A stretch of DNA of 64,000 nt. It comes from Acidobacteriota bacterium. GTDB lineage: Bacteria > Acidobacteriota > Blastocatellia > Pyrinomonadales > Pyrinomonadaceae. A program made the translations under genes and the position numbers. The stretch spans positions 62,001-126,000 of the forward strand of contig JADJWI010000003.1 in the NCBI GenBank assembly GCA_016716435.1. The letters run 5' to 3'. Below, one piece after another: positions 31,790-40,875 of the stretch. Position 1 is the stretch's first letter, and every line of letters starts with the position of its first letter. The notes beneath the pieces are model-generated. The model ran no database searches. It was not told the DNA's origin and worked only from the letters and a program-made list of their open reading frames with translations.

Positions 31790-34700
31790 ATGACGCCATT
31801 TTCCGAGATAAATAATAATGCCGACGGGTTCGACTTCGAACTCGGCATCGACGGTTATAATTTCTCAGATCTTTATGATGCAGAGAAGCTCCGAGAGCTT
31901 GCCGAAAAGTTCTACGCCGAGGTCGCCGAAAAGGAACCCGTGCTCGGCGATGCCTTGCAGAAATACATTGCCGCCCGCGGCGAGGGCTTCGAGCGAAGGG
32001 TCGAATCAAAGATATTGACCGATGCCGCACCGTTTCTTTCTGACTTTGTCGGGCGGATCTTTCGTATCTCGCGGGAACGCGAGGCGATCGAGAAAGCCAT
32101 CCTCGAACAGGACCCGATCTGGAAATACAAGTTCTTTGTCCAGCGGCGAGCGATCAAGTCCTATAAGCCTGAGTCGATAGCCGAGCTTAACCTCAATGAG
32201 CTGAATTTGGCCGTCACCGAAATGCGGAACCGGGCATTTGATGAGACGCTCGTCTTTGATGATGAGCTTGGCATTGCCACGATGGCCGCCCGGTTGACCG
32301 AGGCCGAAGAGGCATTCCAGAAAGACCCGAATGCGAACGGAGCAAACAAGGCAGCGGTCGATAACATTCAGGCCCTTTACGACAGACAGAAGGATCAAGC
32401 ATTCGGCAAGGTCTTTACCGAGCACATTATCAAAACGGACGCGACGGGCGAGATGCTTACCGTAAAGGCAGCACTTTCGATCCTCGAAGCTTGGTCGGCG
32501 GCCGAGTTCTACAAGAAAGAAAAGCGTTGGAAGGCGTTCAAAACTCCGCACGCGCTCGACTATCAGAACCTCGTTCATCTGATCCACCCGGAACCGAAGC
32601 TCCACAACATAATGCGCGGGAGCGAGGAAGAACTTCGTCGGCGCGACGGCTTTAAGCTGACGGACGACCGTGGCACGATGCGCGACGCGCTCTACGAGAT
32701 CGATTACTGCATGATCTGCCACGAGCGCGAAAAGGACGCCTGTTCGACCGGGCTCCGCGAGCCCTCAGGCGAGCCAAAGCGCAACCCGCTCGGCATCAAG
32801 ACCGAAGGCTGCCCGCTCGACGAACGCATCTCGGAAATGCACCTGCTCAAAAAGCAGGGCGACCCGATCGGAAGCCTCGCGATCATCACCATCGATAACC
32901 CGATGTGTGCCGGAACCGGCCACCGCATCTGCAACGACTGTATGAAGGGCTGCATCTTCCAAAAGCAGGAGCCGGTCAACATCCCTTTGGCCGAGACGGC
33001 TTCGCTGACGGACGTGCTCGACCTGCCCTATGGCTTTGAGATCTATAGCCTTCTAACGCGATGGAACCCGCTCAATGCGAAACGCCCGTTTGCACTGCCT
33101 TACAACGGCAAGAACGTGCTTGTCGTCGGGCTCGGGCCGGCCGGTTACACGCTCTCGCAATATCTGCTCAACGAAGGTTTTGGCGTGGTCGGCATCGATG
33201 GCCTCAAGATCGAGCCGCTCCCGGACGAATGGACCGGCAAGCTCGGAACCGAGTGCCCGCGGCCGGTGAAAGATATTTCGGAGATCACGGAAGAGCTTGA
33301 TGAGCGAATTCTCTCGGGCTTTGGCGGCGTTTCGGAATACGGCATCACGGTTCGCTGGGACAAGAATTTTCTGACGATGGTCCAGCTTTTGCTCCAGCGG
33401 CGGAAACGCTTTCGGGCTTACGGCGGCGTCCGCTTTGGCGGGACGGTGACGATCGAGGACGCATGGGATTTTGGTTTTGATCATATCGCGATCGCGACCG
33501 GTGCCGGCCGCCCGACCATCGTCCCGATGAAAAACAACCTGATCCGCGGCATTCGCCAGGCTTCGGACTTCCTGATGTCGCTCCAGCTTACGGGTGCCTT
33601 CAAGAAAGACACGCTCTCGAACCTGCAGGTGCGGCTGCCGGCGGTGGTCATCGGCGGCGGGCTTACTGGAGTCGACACGGCGACCGAGCTTTTCGCTTAC
33701 TATCCGGTGCAGGTCGAAAAGATGCTCGCGAAATACGAAGACGTTATCGCCGAATTTGGCGAGGAAGCGACGCTTGCAAACTTTGACGCCGAAGAGCGGG
33801 CAATGATGCTCGAATTTCTCGACCACGGCCGCATGATCCGGGCCGAGCGCAAGCGTGCCGCGGCCGCTGGAGTAGAACCGAATTTCGTCCCGCTTGTGCG
33901 TTCATGGGGCGGCGTTTCGCTTGTTTACCGAAAGCGGCTGCAGGATTCGCCCGCCTATCGGCTCAACCACGAGGAAGTGCAGAAAGCACTCGAGGAAGGT
34001 ATCAACATCGTCGAGTTGATGTCGCCGACCGAGGCTGTGCCGGACGAGTTTGGGGCGGTGAAGGCCTTGAAGTTTGAGGCCGTCAATTACGACGCCGAGA
34101 CCGGTAAGTTCGCGAACTCCGGCGAGATACACGAATTCCCTGCGAGGACGGTCTGCGTGGCCGCGGGCACCTCGCCGAACGTCATCTATGAGAAGGAAAA
34201 GCCGGGAACATTCCAGCTTGATGAATGGCGGCAGTTCTTTAAGCCGTTCAAAGTCCAGCGGAACGGCGACGGCAAACCGTACGTGGCCGAGGCTGCAAAG
34301 GGCGAGCCGGCGTTCTTTACCTCATACGAGCACGAGGGCAAATTTATCTCCTACTACGGCGACAATCACCCGCAGTATGCCGGCAATGTCGTAAAGGCGA
34401 TGGCCTCGGCAAAGCACGGGTATTCGAAAGTGGTCGAGCTTTTTGCCGATGAATTTGCCGAACAAGGCGCGGTGCCGCAGAAGGAACGCGATGCGATCTT
34501 CGACAAGCTCATCGCCACGCTCGACGAAGAGCTTCGGGCTTACGTTGTGAAGGTCGTAAGGCTGACGCCGACCATCGTCGATGTCATCGTAAAGGCTCCG
34601 CTGCAGGCGAGGAAATTTGAGCCCGGGCAGTTCTACCGGCTGCAGAATTTTGAGACGCAGGCACCGGTCGTCGACGGCACACGGCTGATGATGGAAGGGC

Positions 34701-35521
34701 TTGCACTGACGGGTGCATGGGTCGATGAAAAGGCCGGGCTGCTTTCAATGATCGTGCTCGAGATGGGCACATCCTCGCGGCTCTGCTCGCTCCTGAAGGA
34801 AGGCGAGGAAGTGCTCGTAATGGGCCCGACCGGAACTCCGACCGAGATACCGGAGAACGAGACGGTCCTGCTTGCGGGCGGAGGCCTCGGCAACGCGGTG
34901 CTCTTTTCGATCGCACGTGCCTTGAGGGAAAAGCACAACAAGGTCGTTTACTTTGCCGGCTACAAAAACAGCGCCGACCTCTTCAAACGCGAGGAAATAG
35001 AGAACGCGACCGACCAGGTGATCTGGGCGACGGACGCGGGCGATTTTATCGAACCGCACCGGCCGCAGGACGCCCACTACCGCGGCAATATCGTCCAGGC
35101 GATGGTGGCATATGCCGAGGGCGGGCTCGGCGAGCAAACCGTGAACTTGGGTGAGATCGACCGCATCATCGCCATCGGGTCTGACCGGATGATGAACGGC
35201 GTCCGCGAGGCACGCCACAGCGTGCTCAAGCCTTTCCTGAAAGAGCAGCACGTTGCCATCGGCTCAATAAACAGCCCGATGCAATGCATGATGAAGGAGG
35301 TCTGTGCACAGTGTCTGCAGCGGCACGTCAACCCGCACACCGGCGAGGAGTTCTTCGTCTTCTCATGCTTTAACCAGGATCAGCACCTCGACTTCGTCGA
35401 TTTCAAGAACCTAAACGACCGTCTCCGGGCCAACAGCGTTCAAGAGAAACTAACGAACCTCTGGCTGGACCGTGCATTTGGAAAGGAGGAATTCAAGAGG
35501 CTTTACGGAAAAGCTGCTTAG
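31790..35521 (+). CDS. Large flavoenzyme: GltD/NfnB-like module fused to a PyrK/NfnA-like FNR module
   Basis: The 1243 residues have four parts. Residues 1-300 are helical and unassigned. Residues 306-390 are a GltD-type [4Fe-4S] domain (CMIC, GCPLDERI, then NPMC, CNDCMKGC). Residues 430-900 hold FAD and NAD(P) sites, VLVVGLGPAGYTLS (442) and AVVIGGGLTGVDTA (617). Residues 915-1243 resemble PyrK/NfnA: VRLTPTIVDVIVKAP, FEPGQFYRL, LLAGGGLGNAV, and a closing C-x5-C-x2-C-x17-C cluster for a [2Fe-2S] site. Nfn transhydrogenases have exactly these two modules. Electron bifurcation is inference. ATG 31790 lacks a ribosome site; a CGTGA-TCT-TCACG palindrome lies at 31764-31776. Confidence 0.8.
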   Translation: MTPFSEINNNADGFDFELGIDGYNFSDLYDAEKLRELAEKFYAEVAEKEPVLGDALQKYIAARGEGFERRVESKILTDAAPFLSDFVGRIFRISREREAIEKAILEQDPIWKYKFFVQRRAIKSYKPESIAELNLNELNLAVTEMRNRAFDETLVFDDELGIATMAARLTEAEEAFQKDPNANGANKAAVDNIQALYDRQKDQAFGKVFTEHIIKTDATGEMLTVKAALSILEAWSAAEFYKKEKRWKAFKTPHALDYQNLVHLIHPEPKLHNIMRGSEEELRRRDGFKLTDDRGTMRDALYEIDYCMICHEREKDACSTGLREPSGEPKRNPLGIKTEGCPLDERISEMHLLKKQGDPIGSLAIITIDNPMCAGTGHRICNDCMKGCIFQKQEPVNIPLAETASLTDVLDLPYGFEIYSLLTRWNPLNAKRPFALPYNGKNVLVVGLGPAGYTLSQYLLNEGFGVVGIDGLKIEPLPDEWTGKLGTECPRPVKDISEITEELDERILSGFGGVSEYGITVRWDKNFLTMVQLLLQRRKRFRAYGGVRFGGTVTIEDAWDFGFDHIAIATGAGRPTIVPMKNNLIRGIRQASDFLMSLQLTGAFKKDTLSNLQVRLPAVVIGGGLTGVDTATELFAYYPVQVEKMLAKYEDVIAEFGEEATLANFDAEERAMMLEFLDHGRMIRAERKRAAAAGVEPNFVPLVRSWGGVSLVYRKRLQDSPAYRLNHEEVQKALEEGINIVELMSPTEAVPDEFGAVKALKFEAVNYDAETGKFANSGEIHEFPARTVCVAAGTSPNVIYEKEKPGTFQLDEWRQFFKPFKVQRNGDGKPYVAEAAKGEPAFFTSYEHEGKFISYYGDNHPQYAGNVVKAMASAKHGYSKVVELFADEFAEQGAVPQKERDAIFDKLIATLDEELRAYVVKVVRLTPTIVDVIVKAPLQARKFEPGQFYRLQNFETQAPVVDGTRLMMEGLALTGAWVDEKAGLLSMIVLEMGTSSRLCSLLKEGEEVLVMGPTGTPTEIPENETVLLAGGGLGNAVLFSIARALREKHNKVVYFAGYKNSADLFKREEIENATDQVIWATDAGDFIEPHRPQDAHYRGNIVQAMVAYAEGGLGEQTVNLGEIDRIIAIGSDRMMNGVREARHSVLKPFLKEQHVAIGSINSPMQCMMKEVCAQCLQRHVNPHTGEEFFVFSCFNQDQHLDFVDFKNLNDRLRANSVQEKLTNLWLDRAFGKEEFKRLYGKAA

Positions 35522-35542
35522 TCGTACAACGTTCTAGAGATC

Positions 35543-35574
35543 GCGGCGGGTCGCCATGCCCGCCGCCCTTTTTT
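35543..35574 (+). terminator. Intrinsic terminator of the flavoenzyme gene
   Basis: GCGGCGGG (35543-35550) pairs perfectly with CCCGCCGC (35559-35566) around an 8-base loop, followed by CC and six T. It lies 22 bp after the stop codon. Confidence 0.8.
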
Positions 35575-35590
35575 GCCGGATCCACTACCA

Positions 35591-36727
35591 CTATTTCCCT
35601 TTCGGTTTCACCAATCTGAGGTTCCAGGTGATCTTCGTTTTGCCGTCAGGTGAAGAGTGCGACCCGGAGAGTCTGTCCCTGTTCTTTGCGTCGACCTTAC
35701 CTTCGGCATCAAAACTTGTCGGCTGAAGCTTGCCTTCCGGAAGTGACTGCGGTTCTTCCTGGGTCGGCGGCTTTTCGGATGGGCATCCGGAATAGTTGCG
35801 TCTGGTCTCGTACTTGCCATAGATGACGCCGGCCGGGGCGTTTACCTTGATGCTGTAGCTGCCGTCGCTGTCTATCGAGATAAAGACCGGCATCGTATCG
35901 GTGCCCTGGCCGAGCTGGGTCGTCGTCTCAGTATATTCCTCGCTGAAATTTGTAAAGTATGGATTTTTCCCGGGCTCGCGGCAGCGAACCTCACCGCTGG
36001 AATTCGAGCTTTTCCCGAATGTGAATTGCGTTCTTTGCATTACGCGGGCCTTCGGCGAGTTGACTGAAGCTCCAGCCGCGGGAGCTCCGCTAAGCGACGC
36101 CTTGATGGTGTGCTGCATATTGGAGGTTTCAGTCGTCCTGCGTTTGACGTTTCTTCTCACAGCATGGGCGGCTCCGCTGTCATCTGTCGTCTTTGTTTCG
36201 CTACTCGAAAAGACGTAATTGACCGTGCCGGTCCAGTGCGGCTTGCACGTGTCGGCAAGATAAGGGCCGAGGTCACGCACCAATTGTTCCGCCACCTCGC
36301 TTTCGCTTCCGGTTTCCCGGGCGACCGCTCTTGCGGATGTGGTGTCAATTACGGAACCCGAATAGACCGTCGTGCCACCGGGGCCGGGCAGTGCCTGCAC
36401 ATTCATGATCATTCCGGCGCCGAGCCGTTCGCCCAACGCTTTCAGCACATCAGATGGATCGCCGCCCTCAAGGAGCTCACGCTCGCGCTCATCCTGCAAG
36501 GCATCGCGCAAATCCTGATCATCCATGGTTTCGACGCATGGTTTTGCATTTTCGAGAGCCGACCGGAATTTATCGCGGAGGCCTTTGGTCGCATTCTCTC
36601 CGCCGTTGGCCGGAGAGGTCGTATCGTGAATAACTATCGACGACGCTTTCCCCTGAGCCTTGGAGCCCTCCGCAAGAGAGAAGATGACGACGAAAACGAG
36701 GAAAAAGTATAGAGTGTACGGCCTCAT
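35591..36727 (-). CDS. Exported protein of unknown function
   Basis: ATG 36727 with GGGAGG 8 bp upstream gives 378 residues. The signal is MRPYTLYFFLVFVVIFSLAEGSKA. Residues 30-150 resemble a small alpha/beta domain (IVIHDTTSPANGG, LRDALQDERERELLEGGDP, LGERLGAGMIMNVQALPGPGG) recalling periplasmic curli-associated/TolB-type N-domains. Residues 200-330 look beta-rich with many Thr and Ser, and the last 80 are low-complexity Pro/Glu/Lys. Cys occur as isolated residues. No named family. A TGAC-N4-GTCA palindrome lies 72 bp upstream of the start. Confidence 0.68.
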   Translation of the reverse strand: MRPYTLYFFLVFVVIFSLAEGSKAQGKASSIVIHDTTSPANGGENATKGLRDKFRSALENAKPCVETMDDQDLRDALQDERERELLEGGDPSDVLKALGERLGAGMIMNVQALPGPGGTTVYSGSVIDTTSARAVARETGSESEVAEQLVRDLGPYLADTCKPHWTGTVNYVFSSSETKTTDDSGAAHAVRRNVKRRTTETSNMQHTIKASLSGAPAAGASVNSPKARVMQRTQFTFGKSSNSSGEVRCREPGKNPYFTNFSEEYTETTTQLGQGTDTMPVFISIDSDGSYSIKVNAPAGVIYGKYETRRNYSGCPSEKPPTQEEPQSLPEGKLQPTSFDAEGKVDAKNRDRLSGSHSSPDGKTKITWNLRLVKPKGK

Positions 36728-36798
36728 TGAAGCGACCTCCCGGGCTGCGTGCAGCAACCCGTTACACCTCCAGTTTCGTCCTTTTATTTCGATAGAAT

Positions 36799-36812
36799 GT
36801 GACCGCGGTCAC
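36799..36812. promoter_or_regulatory. Palindrome GTGACC-GC-GGTCAC, possible operator
   Basis: A perfect 14-bp inverted repeat with the TGAC-N4-GTCA form of CRP/FNR-family sites, upstream of the exported-protein gene that starts at 36727. No good -10 box lies at the class II distance, so activation from here is not supported by spacing. It may be a repressor site or chance. Confidence 0.3.
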
Positions 36813-36860
36813 CTGTGCGGAAGATGATCAAAACGATCCCCGCTCGGGCTCTATCGCAGA

Positions 36861-36926
36861 TCGAATTTCGCCGACCGCGTCGCCGCGGCGGTTTTGTATC
36901 GGCATTGGCGCGAGTTCTGGTGTCAG
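36861..36926 (-). pseudogene. Relic of an asparaginase-family 3' end
   Basis: Translated on the reverse strand this reads LTPELAPMPIQNRRGDAVGEIR. The intact asparaginase gene at 38161 ends with ITPEALPDLSPMPIKNRRGD and then EVGRII. At DNA level 36878-36914 matches 38196-38232 at 34 of 37 positions. No start codon, upstream domain or full reading frame exists here, so it is a fragment. It lies just after the stop of the 210-residue gene, in the same orientation as the intact copy. Confidence 0.6.
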
Positions 36927-36945
36927 CCGGGCAAAACGACCGATC

Positions 36946-37578
36946 TCACGCGACCCAGAACGTCCCCGAACTCCAAACGGTACTCCAGTCCCTTTTTGTC
37001 CTTTGCAACAAGTAGGTTGAATCGAACCCGCTGCATGCAAATTCACCTTTCACCCTTACCAAAGCAAATCCATTTCCAATGGCGACGCGTGAGAGTTGAT
37101 AATATCCGCCCGCCTCAGGAAACTTTCGGTAGAATGGCTGCCAATGTGTACTACCGCATGTGTCGATCACCGTGAGTAAGTTCTTCTTTTTCGCATCTTC
37201 GATTCGCCGCTCATTCTCGGCCCTTCCTTCAAGAAAAAGCCGGTCGAGTTCACCCTGCGATACGAGGTCGTAAGCCCTTGAGTATCGGCCGGGAGGCAAT
37301 TTCCGTTCGATGCGATACTGCGAACGGTTCAAAAGCTTGAAGCGATCGACCAAGCCTTTGAACTTTCTGGCCGTCGGAAAGCTGGCGGGTTCTGATCTGA
37401 AAGTTTGGTCGATGATCACAAAACCTGATTCATTCGAGTAGGTCTGACTCCTTTCCGCGTAGATCGTCCGAAGAACTGCACCGTAAACGGCGTATTCCGA
37501 CGGAGAAGGCCCCGTTTGACCGAATCCCGGACAAACAAGGAAAAGAAAGAAAACGAAAATAGTCCTTGTTTTCAGCAT
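36946..37578 (-). CDS. Exported protein of unknown function
   Basis: The 210 residues start at ATG 37578 with AAAGGCG upstream. The signal peptide is MLKTRTIFVFFLFLVCPGFGQ. The mature region contains EYAVYGAVLRTIYAERSQT, FVIIDQTFRSEP, a helical RAENERRIEDAKKKN and a Trp/Phe-rich C-terminus (FYRKFPEAGGYYQLSR, STVWSSGTFWVA). No family recognised. It is the second gene of a two-gene cassette lying between the asparaginase gene and a relic of its 3' end. Confidence 0.65.
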   Translation of the reverse strand: MLKTRTIFVFFLFLVCPGFGQTGPSPSEYAVYGAVLRTIYAERSQTYSNESGFVIIDQTFRSEPASFPTARKFKGLVDRFKLLNRSQYRIERKLPPGRYSRAYDLVSQGELDRLFLEGRAENERRIEDAKKKNLLTVIDTCGSTHWQPFYRKFPEAGGYYQLSRVAIGNGFALVRVKGEFACSGFDSTYLLQRTKRDWSTVWSSGTFWVA

Positions 37579-37628
37579 CGCCTTTGAGCGTTCTCTATTT
37601 GATGCAGCTCTCAACCCAACCGATAGTA

Positions 37629-38132
37629 TCACTGCGGGGGTTTGGCCACTTTCCGAAGCACACGGATCAGACGACGAGTGTTTTTCTCAATTATCTGCCA
37701 GTTCCACAGGGACGGAGACCCTAATTCGGGGTTGATATCGGACCACGTGTCCGCACCTTTCCGGGATTCTACGCTGAATGAGCAGCTAATATTGTCGATG
37801 TCGGTTAGTGTTACCTGAAACGCGATCAACCCCCATCCCGCCATCACATACCGAAAAGTCGCCCCATTGCACTTCTTCGGGTTGAGTTCGACACGACGCT
37901 TTCTCACCACGCCATTCGATCCGGGATACCGCAGCGCACAGAAAATAAATTTATGCTTTTCGTTGTTAACCAGTTTGGCGGCAATTAGCTGTTGTAGTGA
38001 TTCTCTCGTAGGAAAATGCCGGACGTCGGACTCGAACTCTGAATACACCTCGAAAACCTCCGGGTCGCCTTTGTAGACAGCCTCGGAAATTAATTCGAGC
38101 GATTCAAGTGTGATCTTCTCCTCACGTTGCAT
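37629..38132 (-). CDS. Hypothetical cytoplasmic protein
   Basis: The 167 residues have no signal peptide. The N-terminal half is helical (ITLESLELISEAVYKG, RESLQQLIAAKLV); the middle is beta-like with HKFIFCALRYPGS, ATFRYVMAGWGLIAFQVTLTD and a SCSFSVESRKGADTW strand; the end is basic (NTRRLIRVLRKVAK). I do not recognise it. The size and single-domain look would fit an immunity or regulatory protein, but nothing proves this. It is followed by the exported-protein gene after 50 bp, and its own start lies 28 bp from the asparaginase stop. Confidence 0.6.
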   Translation of the reverse strand: MQREEKITLESLELISEAVYKGDPEVFEVYSEFESDVRHFPTRESLQQLIAAKLVNNEKHKFIFCALRYPGSNGVVRKRRVELNPKKCNGATFRYVMAGWGLIAFQVTLTDIDNISCSFSVESRKGADTWSDINPELGSPSLWNWQIIEKNTRRLIRVLRKVAKPPQ

Positions 38133-38160
38133 ACTGCCAGTTCACTAATGGAAACTCCCA

Positions 38161-39174
38161 TCATAATGCCACACAAGCGATGATCCTTCCGACTTCGTCG
38201 CCGCGGCGGTTTTTTATGGGCATTGGCGAGAGGTCGGGGAGGGCTTCGGGGGTGATGAGGCCGAGTTGTTTTAGGATGGCGGCGGAGGCGACGGGACGGG
38301 CACGGCGGTCGTCGCCGTCCTCGACCTTGAGCCCGATGGCGAGCCCTGTTGGGTATGCTTCGCTTGGCAGGACACCGCAGAGCCAAAGGCCCTCGGCGCC
38401 GACCTTTGAGATGATGCGGCCTTCGGCAGCTTGCATCAGCATGGTGTCGAGCCGGTCGGTGCCGCCGATCAGCTCGGGGTTTTTCACCATCGCCGAGACG
38501 ACCCTTCCGCAGGCGGCCTTGAGGTCGCGAGAGAAATGGTCGGGCGGCGAGATGAGGTTCATAAAGCCGCGGGCCATCGCGACAAGCGGCAGGGCAAAGT
38601 TTGGTGCGGCGCAGCCATCGATGGCGGTCTTGATCTTCGCTGCCGGGACTTCGGTGATCGCTGCGACGGCCTTCAGTATCTCCGCTTGAACCGGATTCTC
38701 CGGCGAATCGTAGCTCGTGATGTCGGCCCCGATGTGCTTGGCGAGGGCGAGCATCGCAGCGTGCTTGCCGGAGCAATTGTTGTGAAGCTCGGTCGGATAT
38801 TCGCCGGCCCGCTGCATCCGCTCGGCCTCTTTGTCGTAAAAGGGCAGGTGCGTTCCGCAGCGAAGATGTATCTCCGAAAGGCCGATCCGCTCAAGCATTA
38901 GCTGTGCGATGCGGACGTGGCGAGCCTCGCCGGAGTGCGAGGCTGAGGCGAGTGCGATCTCCTCTTCCGAGAAGCCAGCGGCGTCCGCGGCACCGCTCGT
39001 AAGGCACGGCAAGACCTGAAAAGGCTTGGCCGCCGAGCGGATGAACGTGACCGTTTTGGGGCTGCCTTCGGAGGCGATCTCGCGGCCTTCGCCATCGATG
39101 ATCACGTAGTGGCCGCGATGGACCGATTCCACCACATCGCCGCGAAAGACCTTTGCCAGAACCTTTGAAGCCAT
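38161..39174 (-). CDS. Asparaginase II family protein
   Basis: The 337 residues match the Asparaginase_II family (the Rhizobium AnsA-type, unrelated to EcAII). Signs are VVESVHRGHYVIIDGEGREI, SAAKPFQVLPCLTSGAAD, LASASHSGEARHV, HNNCSGKHAAMLALAKH and the end PIKNRRGDEVG. In the family the Cys/Ser/Lys site SxHSG...CSGKH is conserved, and it is present here. The product would hydrolyse asparagine to aspartate and ammonia, though many family members are untested. It lies 7 bp before the recN stop in the same direction; its 3' end seems to have been copied 1.3 kb downstream. Confidence 0.9.
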   Translation of the reverse strand: MASKVLAKVFRGDVVESVHRGHYVIIDGEGREIASEGSPKTVTFIRSAAKPFQVLPCLTSGAADAAGFSEEEIALASASHSGEARHVRIAQLMLERIGLSEIHLRCGTHLPFYDKEAERMQRAGEYPTELHNNCSGKHAAMLALAKHIGADITSYDSPENPVQAEILKAVAAITEVPAAKIKTAIDGCAAPNFALPLVAMARGFMNLISPPDHFSRDLKAACGRVVSAMVKNPELIGGTDRLDTMLMQAAEGRIISKVGAEGLWLCGVLPSEAYPTGLAIGLKVEDGDDRRARPVASAAILKQLGLITPEALPDLSPMPIKNRRGDEVGRIIACVAL

Positions 39175-39181
39175 AGTAATT

Positions 39182-40858
39182 CTATCCTGCCGCGGCGAGC
39201 ATTTCGCGGGCGTTCTCGCGGGCGGCGTCGGTTATCTTTTCGCCGGCGAGCATACGGGCGATCTCTTCGATGCGTTCGGCGGGGCCGAGTTCGCGGAGGG
39301 CGATCTCGGTCCGGCCTTTTACGGCCGCTTTCTCAACTACAAAATGCCGATCCGCCTTTGAGGCGACCTGCGCCTGATGCGTAACGCAGAGCACCTGTTG
39401 CGACTCGGCAAGCGCCTTGAGCTTGAGCCCAACAGCTTCAGCCACTCGCCCGCCGATTCCGGCATCGATCTCATCAAAAACCGATGACGTCGCCGAACTC
39501 CGCGGCCGCGAGGCCGTCTTCAAAACAAGCATCAGCCGCGAGGCCTCGCCGCCCGAGGCGACCTTTGCCAGCGGCTTGACCGCTTCGCCGGGATTTGCCG
39601 AGAAGAAAAACTCAACGCGGTCGATGCCACTCGCGGCCGGTTCCGCCGGAAGGCCTTCGAGGCGTGTTTCAAATTTAGCTTTATCAAAGGCAACGTCCTT
39701 GAGCGATGCCTCGACCTGCTTATCAAACTTCTTCGCGGCGGACCTTCGTTTCTCGCTGAGGCGTTTCGCGACCTCGAGATACGCTGTCTCGGCCTCGGCG
39801 AGCTCGGCGGCAAGTTCTTTCTCGCGAAGCTCGGCAAGTTCGATATTTGAAAGCCGCTGTTCGGCATCGGCCTGATGCTCGAGGGCCGCCTCAACCGAGC
39901 CGCCATATTTGCGCGAGAGCCGCGTTATCTCGGCCAGCCGATCCTCGATCTCCTCAAGCCGCTCGGGCGAGTGCTCAAGCCCGCCGCGAAAGTCGCGGAG
40001 CGTCGTTCCAAGGTCCTCGGCGACCGCCTCAGCACTTTGCAGGCCTTCGATGTAATCAGCAAATCGGCGATCGTAGGTCGCGAGTTCCTCTATCCGCTTG
40101 ATCGCCTGCCCGAGCGATGAAAGGGCCGAATGCTCGTCCTCGTAAAGCAGTCCGAAGGCCTCATCGCTGAGCGACGAAAGCTTCTCGATATTTGCCACCC
40201 GCCGCTTTTCATCCTCAAGTTCCTCGGCCTCACCGGGCACGAGGCTTCCCTCTTTCAGCTCATCAACCTGAAAACGGAGAATGTCGAGAAGCTGGAGCTT
40301 TTCGGCTTCGTCGCGTTTCAGCGTGGCAAGCTCGCGGCGAACGCGTTCGAGGTCGGCAAAGCGATAACCGACCTCCATCGGAAGCTCGCCCGTATCGGCA
40401 AAATCATCGAGCAGGGCAAGATGCGTCGCCGGGTCAAAGAGCGTGCTCTGCTCGCCCTGGCCGTGGATGGCGACGAGCTCCGGCCCGAGCCGCTTGAGAA
40501 ACGCGGCCGTTACCAACTGGCCATTTACGTAAATACGGTTCTTGCCGCTGCGGCTGATGTCGCGGCGGACGATGAGTTCGATCTCGCCTTCGGCGTCATG
40601 GTCGATGCCGCTTTCATCAAGCAGCGTGAGCAGTAGCGAATTTGCCGGTAGGAAAAAGATGCCCTCGATGCGGGCCGCTTCCTCGCCGTCGCGGATCAGG
40701 TCGGTCGAAATGCGGTCGCCGGTGAGCGCCCCGAGGCTGTCAACAATGATGGACTTGCCCGACCCGGTTTCGCCCGTCAATAGATTGAGCCCGTGGCCAA
40801 ATTCGGCCTCGAGTTCATCGATGAGGGCGATGTTCTTAATTCTTAGAACGGTCAGCAT
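39182..40858 (-). CDS. recN: DNA repair protein RecN
   Basis: An SMC-like ATPase of 558 residues acting early in double-strand break repair. The N-terminal lobe starts MLTVLRIKNIALIDELE and has Walker A LLTGETGSGKSIIVD (about residue 33). A long coiled coil with many Glu/Arg heptads occupies about residues 160-380. The C-terminal lobe has the ABC signature in KVASGGEASRLMLVLK and Walker B SSVFDEIDAGIGG, then VTHQAQVAS. The upstream in-frame extension to 40918 has no RecN-like sequence. It sits 17 bp after the M14 peptidase stop. Confidence 0.96.
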   Translation of the reverse strand: MLTVLRIKNIALIDELEAEFGHGLNLLTGETGSGKSIIVDSLGALTGDRISTDLIRDGEEAARIEGIFFLPANSLLLTLLDESGIDHDAEGEIELIVRRDISRSGKNRIYVNGQLVTAAFLKRLGPELVAIHGQGEQSTLFDPATHLALLDDFADTGELPMEVGYRFADLERVRRELATLKRDEAEKLQLLDILRFQVDELKEGSLVPGEAEELEDEKRRVANIEKLSSLSDEAFGLLYEDEHSALSSLGQAIKRIEELATYDRRFADYIEGLQSAEAVAEDLGTTLRDFRGGLEHSPERLEEIEDRLAEITRLSRKYGGSVEAALEHQADAEQRLSNIELAELREKELAAELAEAETAYLEVAKRLSEKRRSAAKKFDKQVEASLKDVAFDKAKFETRLEGLPAEPAASGIDRVEFFFSANPGEAVKPLAKVASGGEASRLMLVLKTASRPRSSATSSVFDEIDAGIGGRVAEAVGLKLKALAESQQVLCVTHQAQVASKADRHFVVEKAAVKGRTEIALRELGPAERIEEIARMLAGEKITDAARENAREMLAAAG

Positions 40859-40875
40859 AATGCCGGGCGGGCCGG

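Noticed and set aside
37629..38132. Toxin-antitoxin or immunity pair with the neighbouring exported protein
   Set aside because: Neither protein shows a known toxin or immunity fold, and the spacing of 50 bp gives no specific support.
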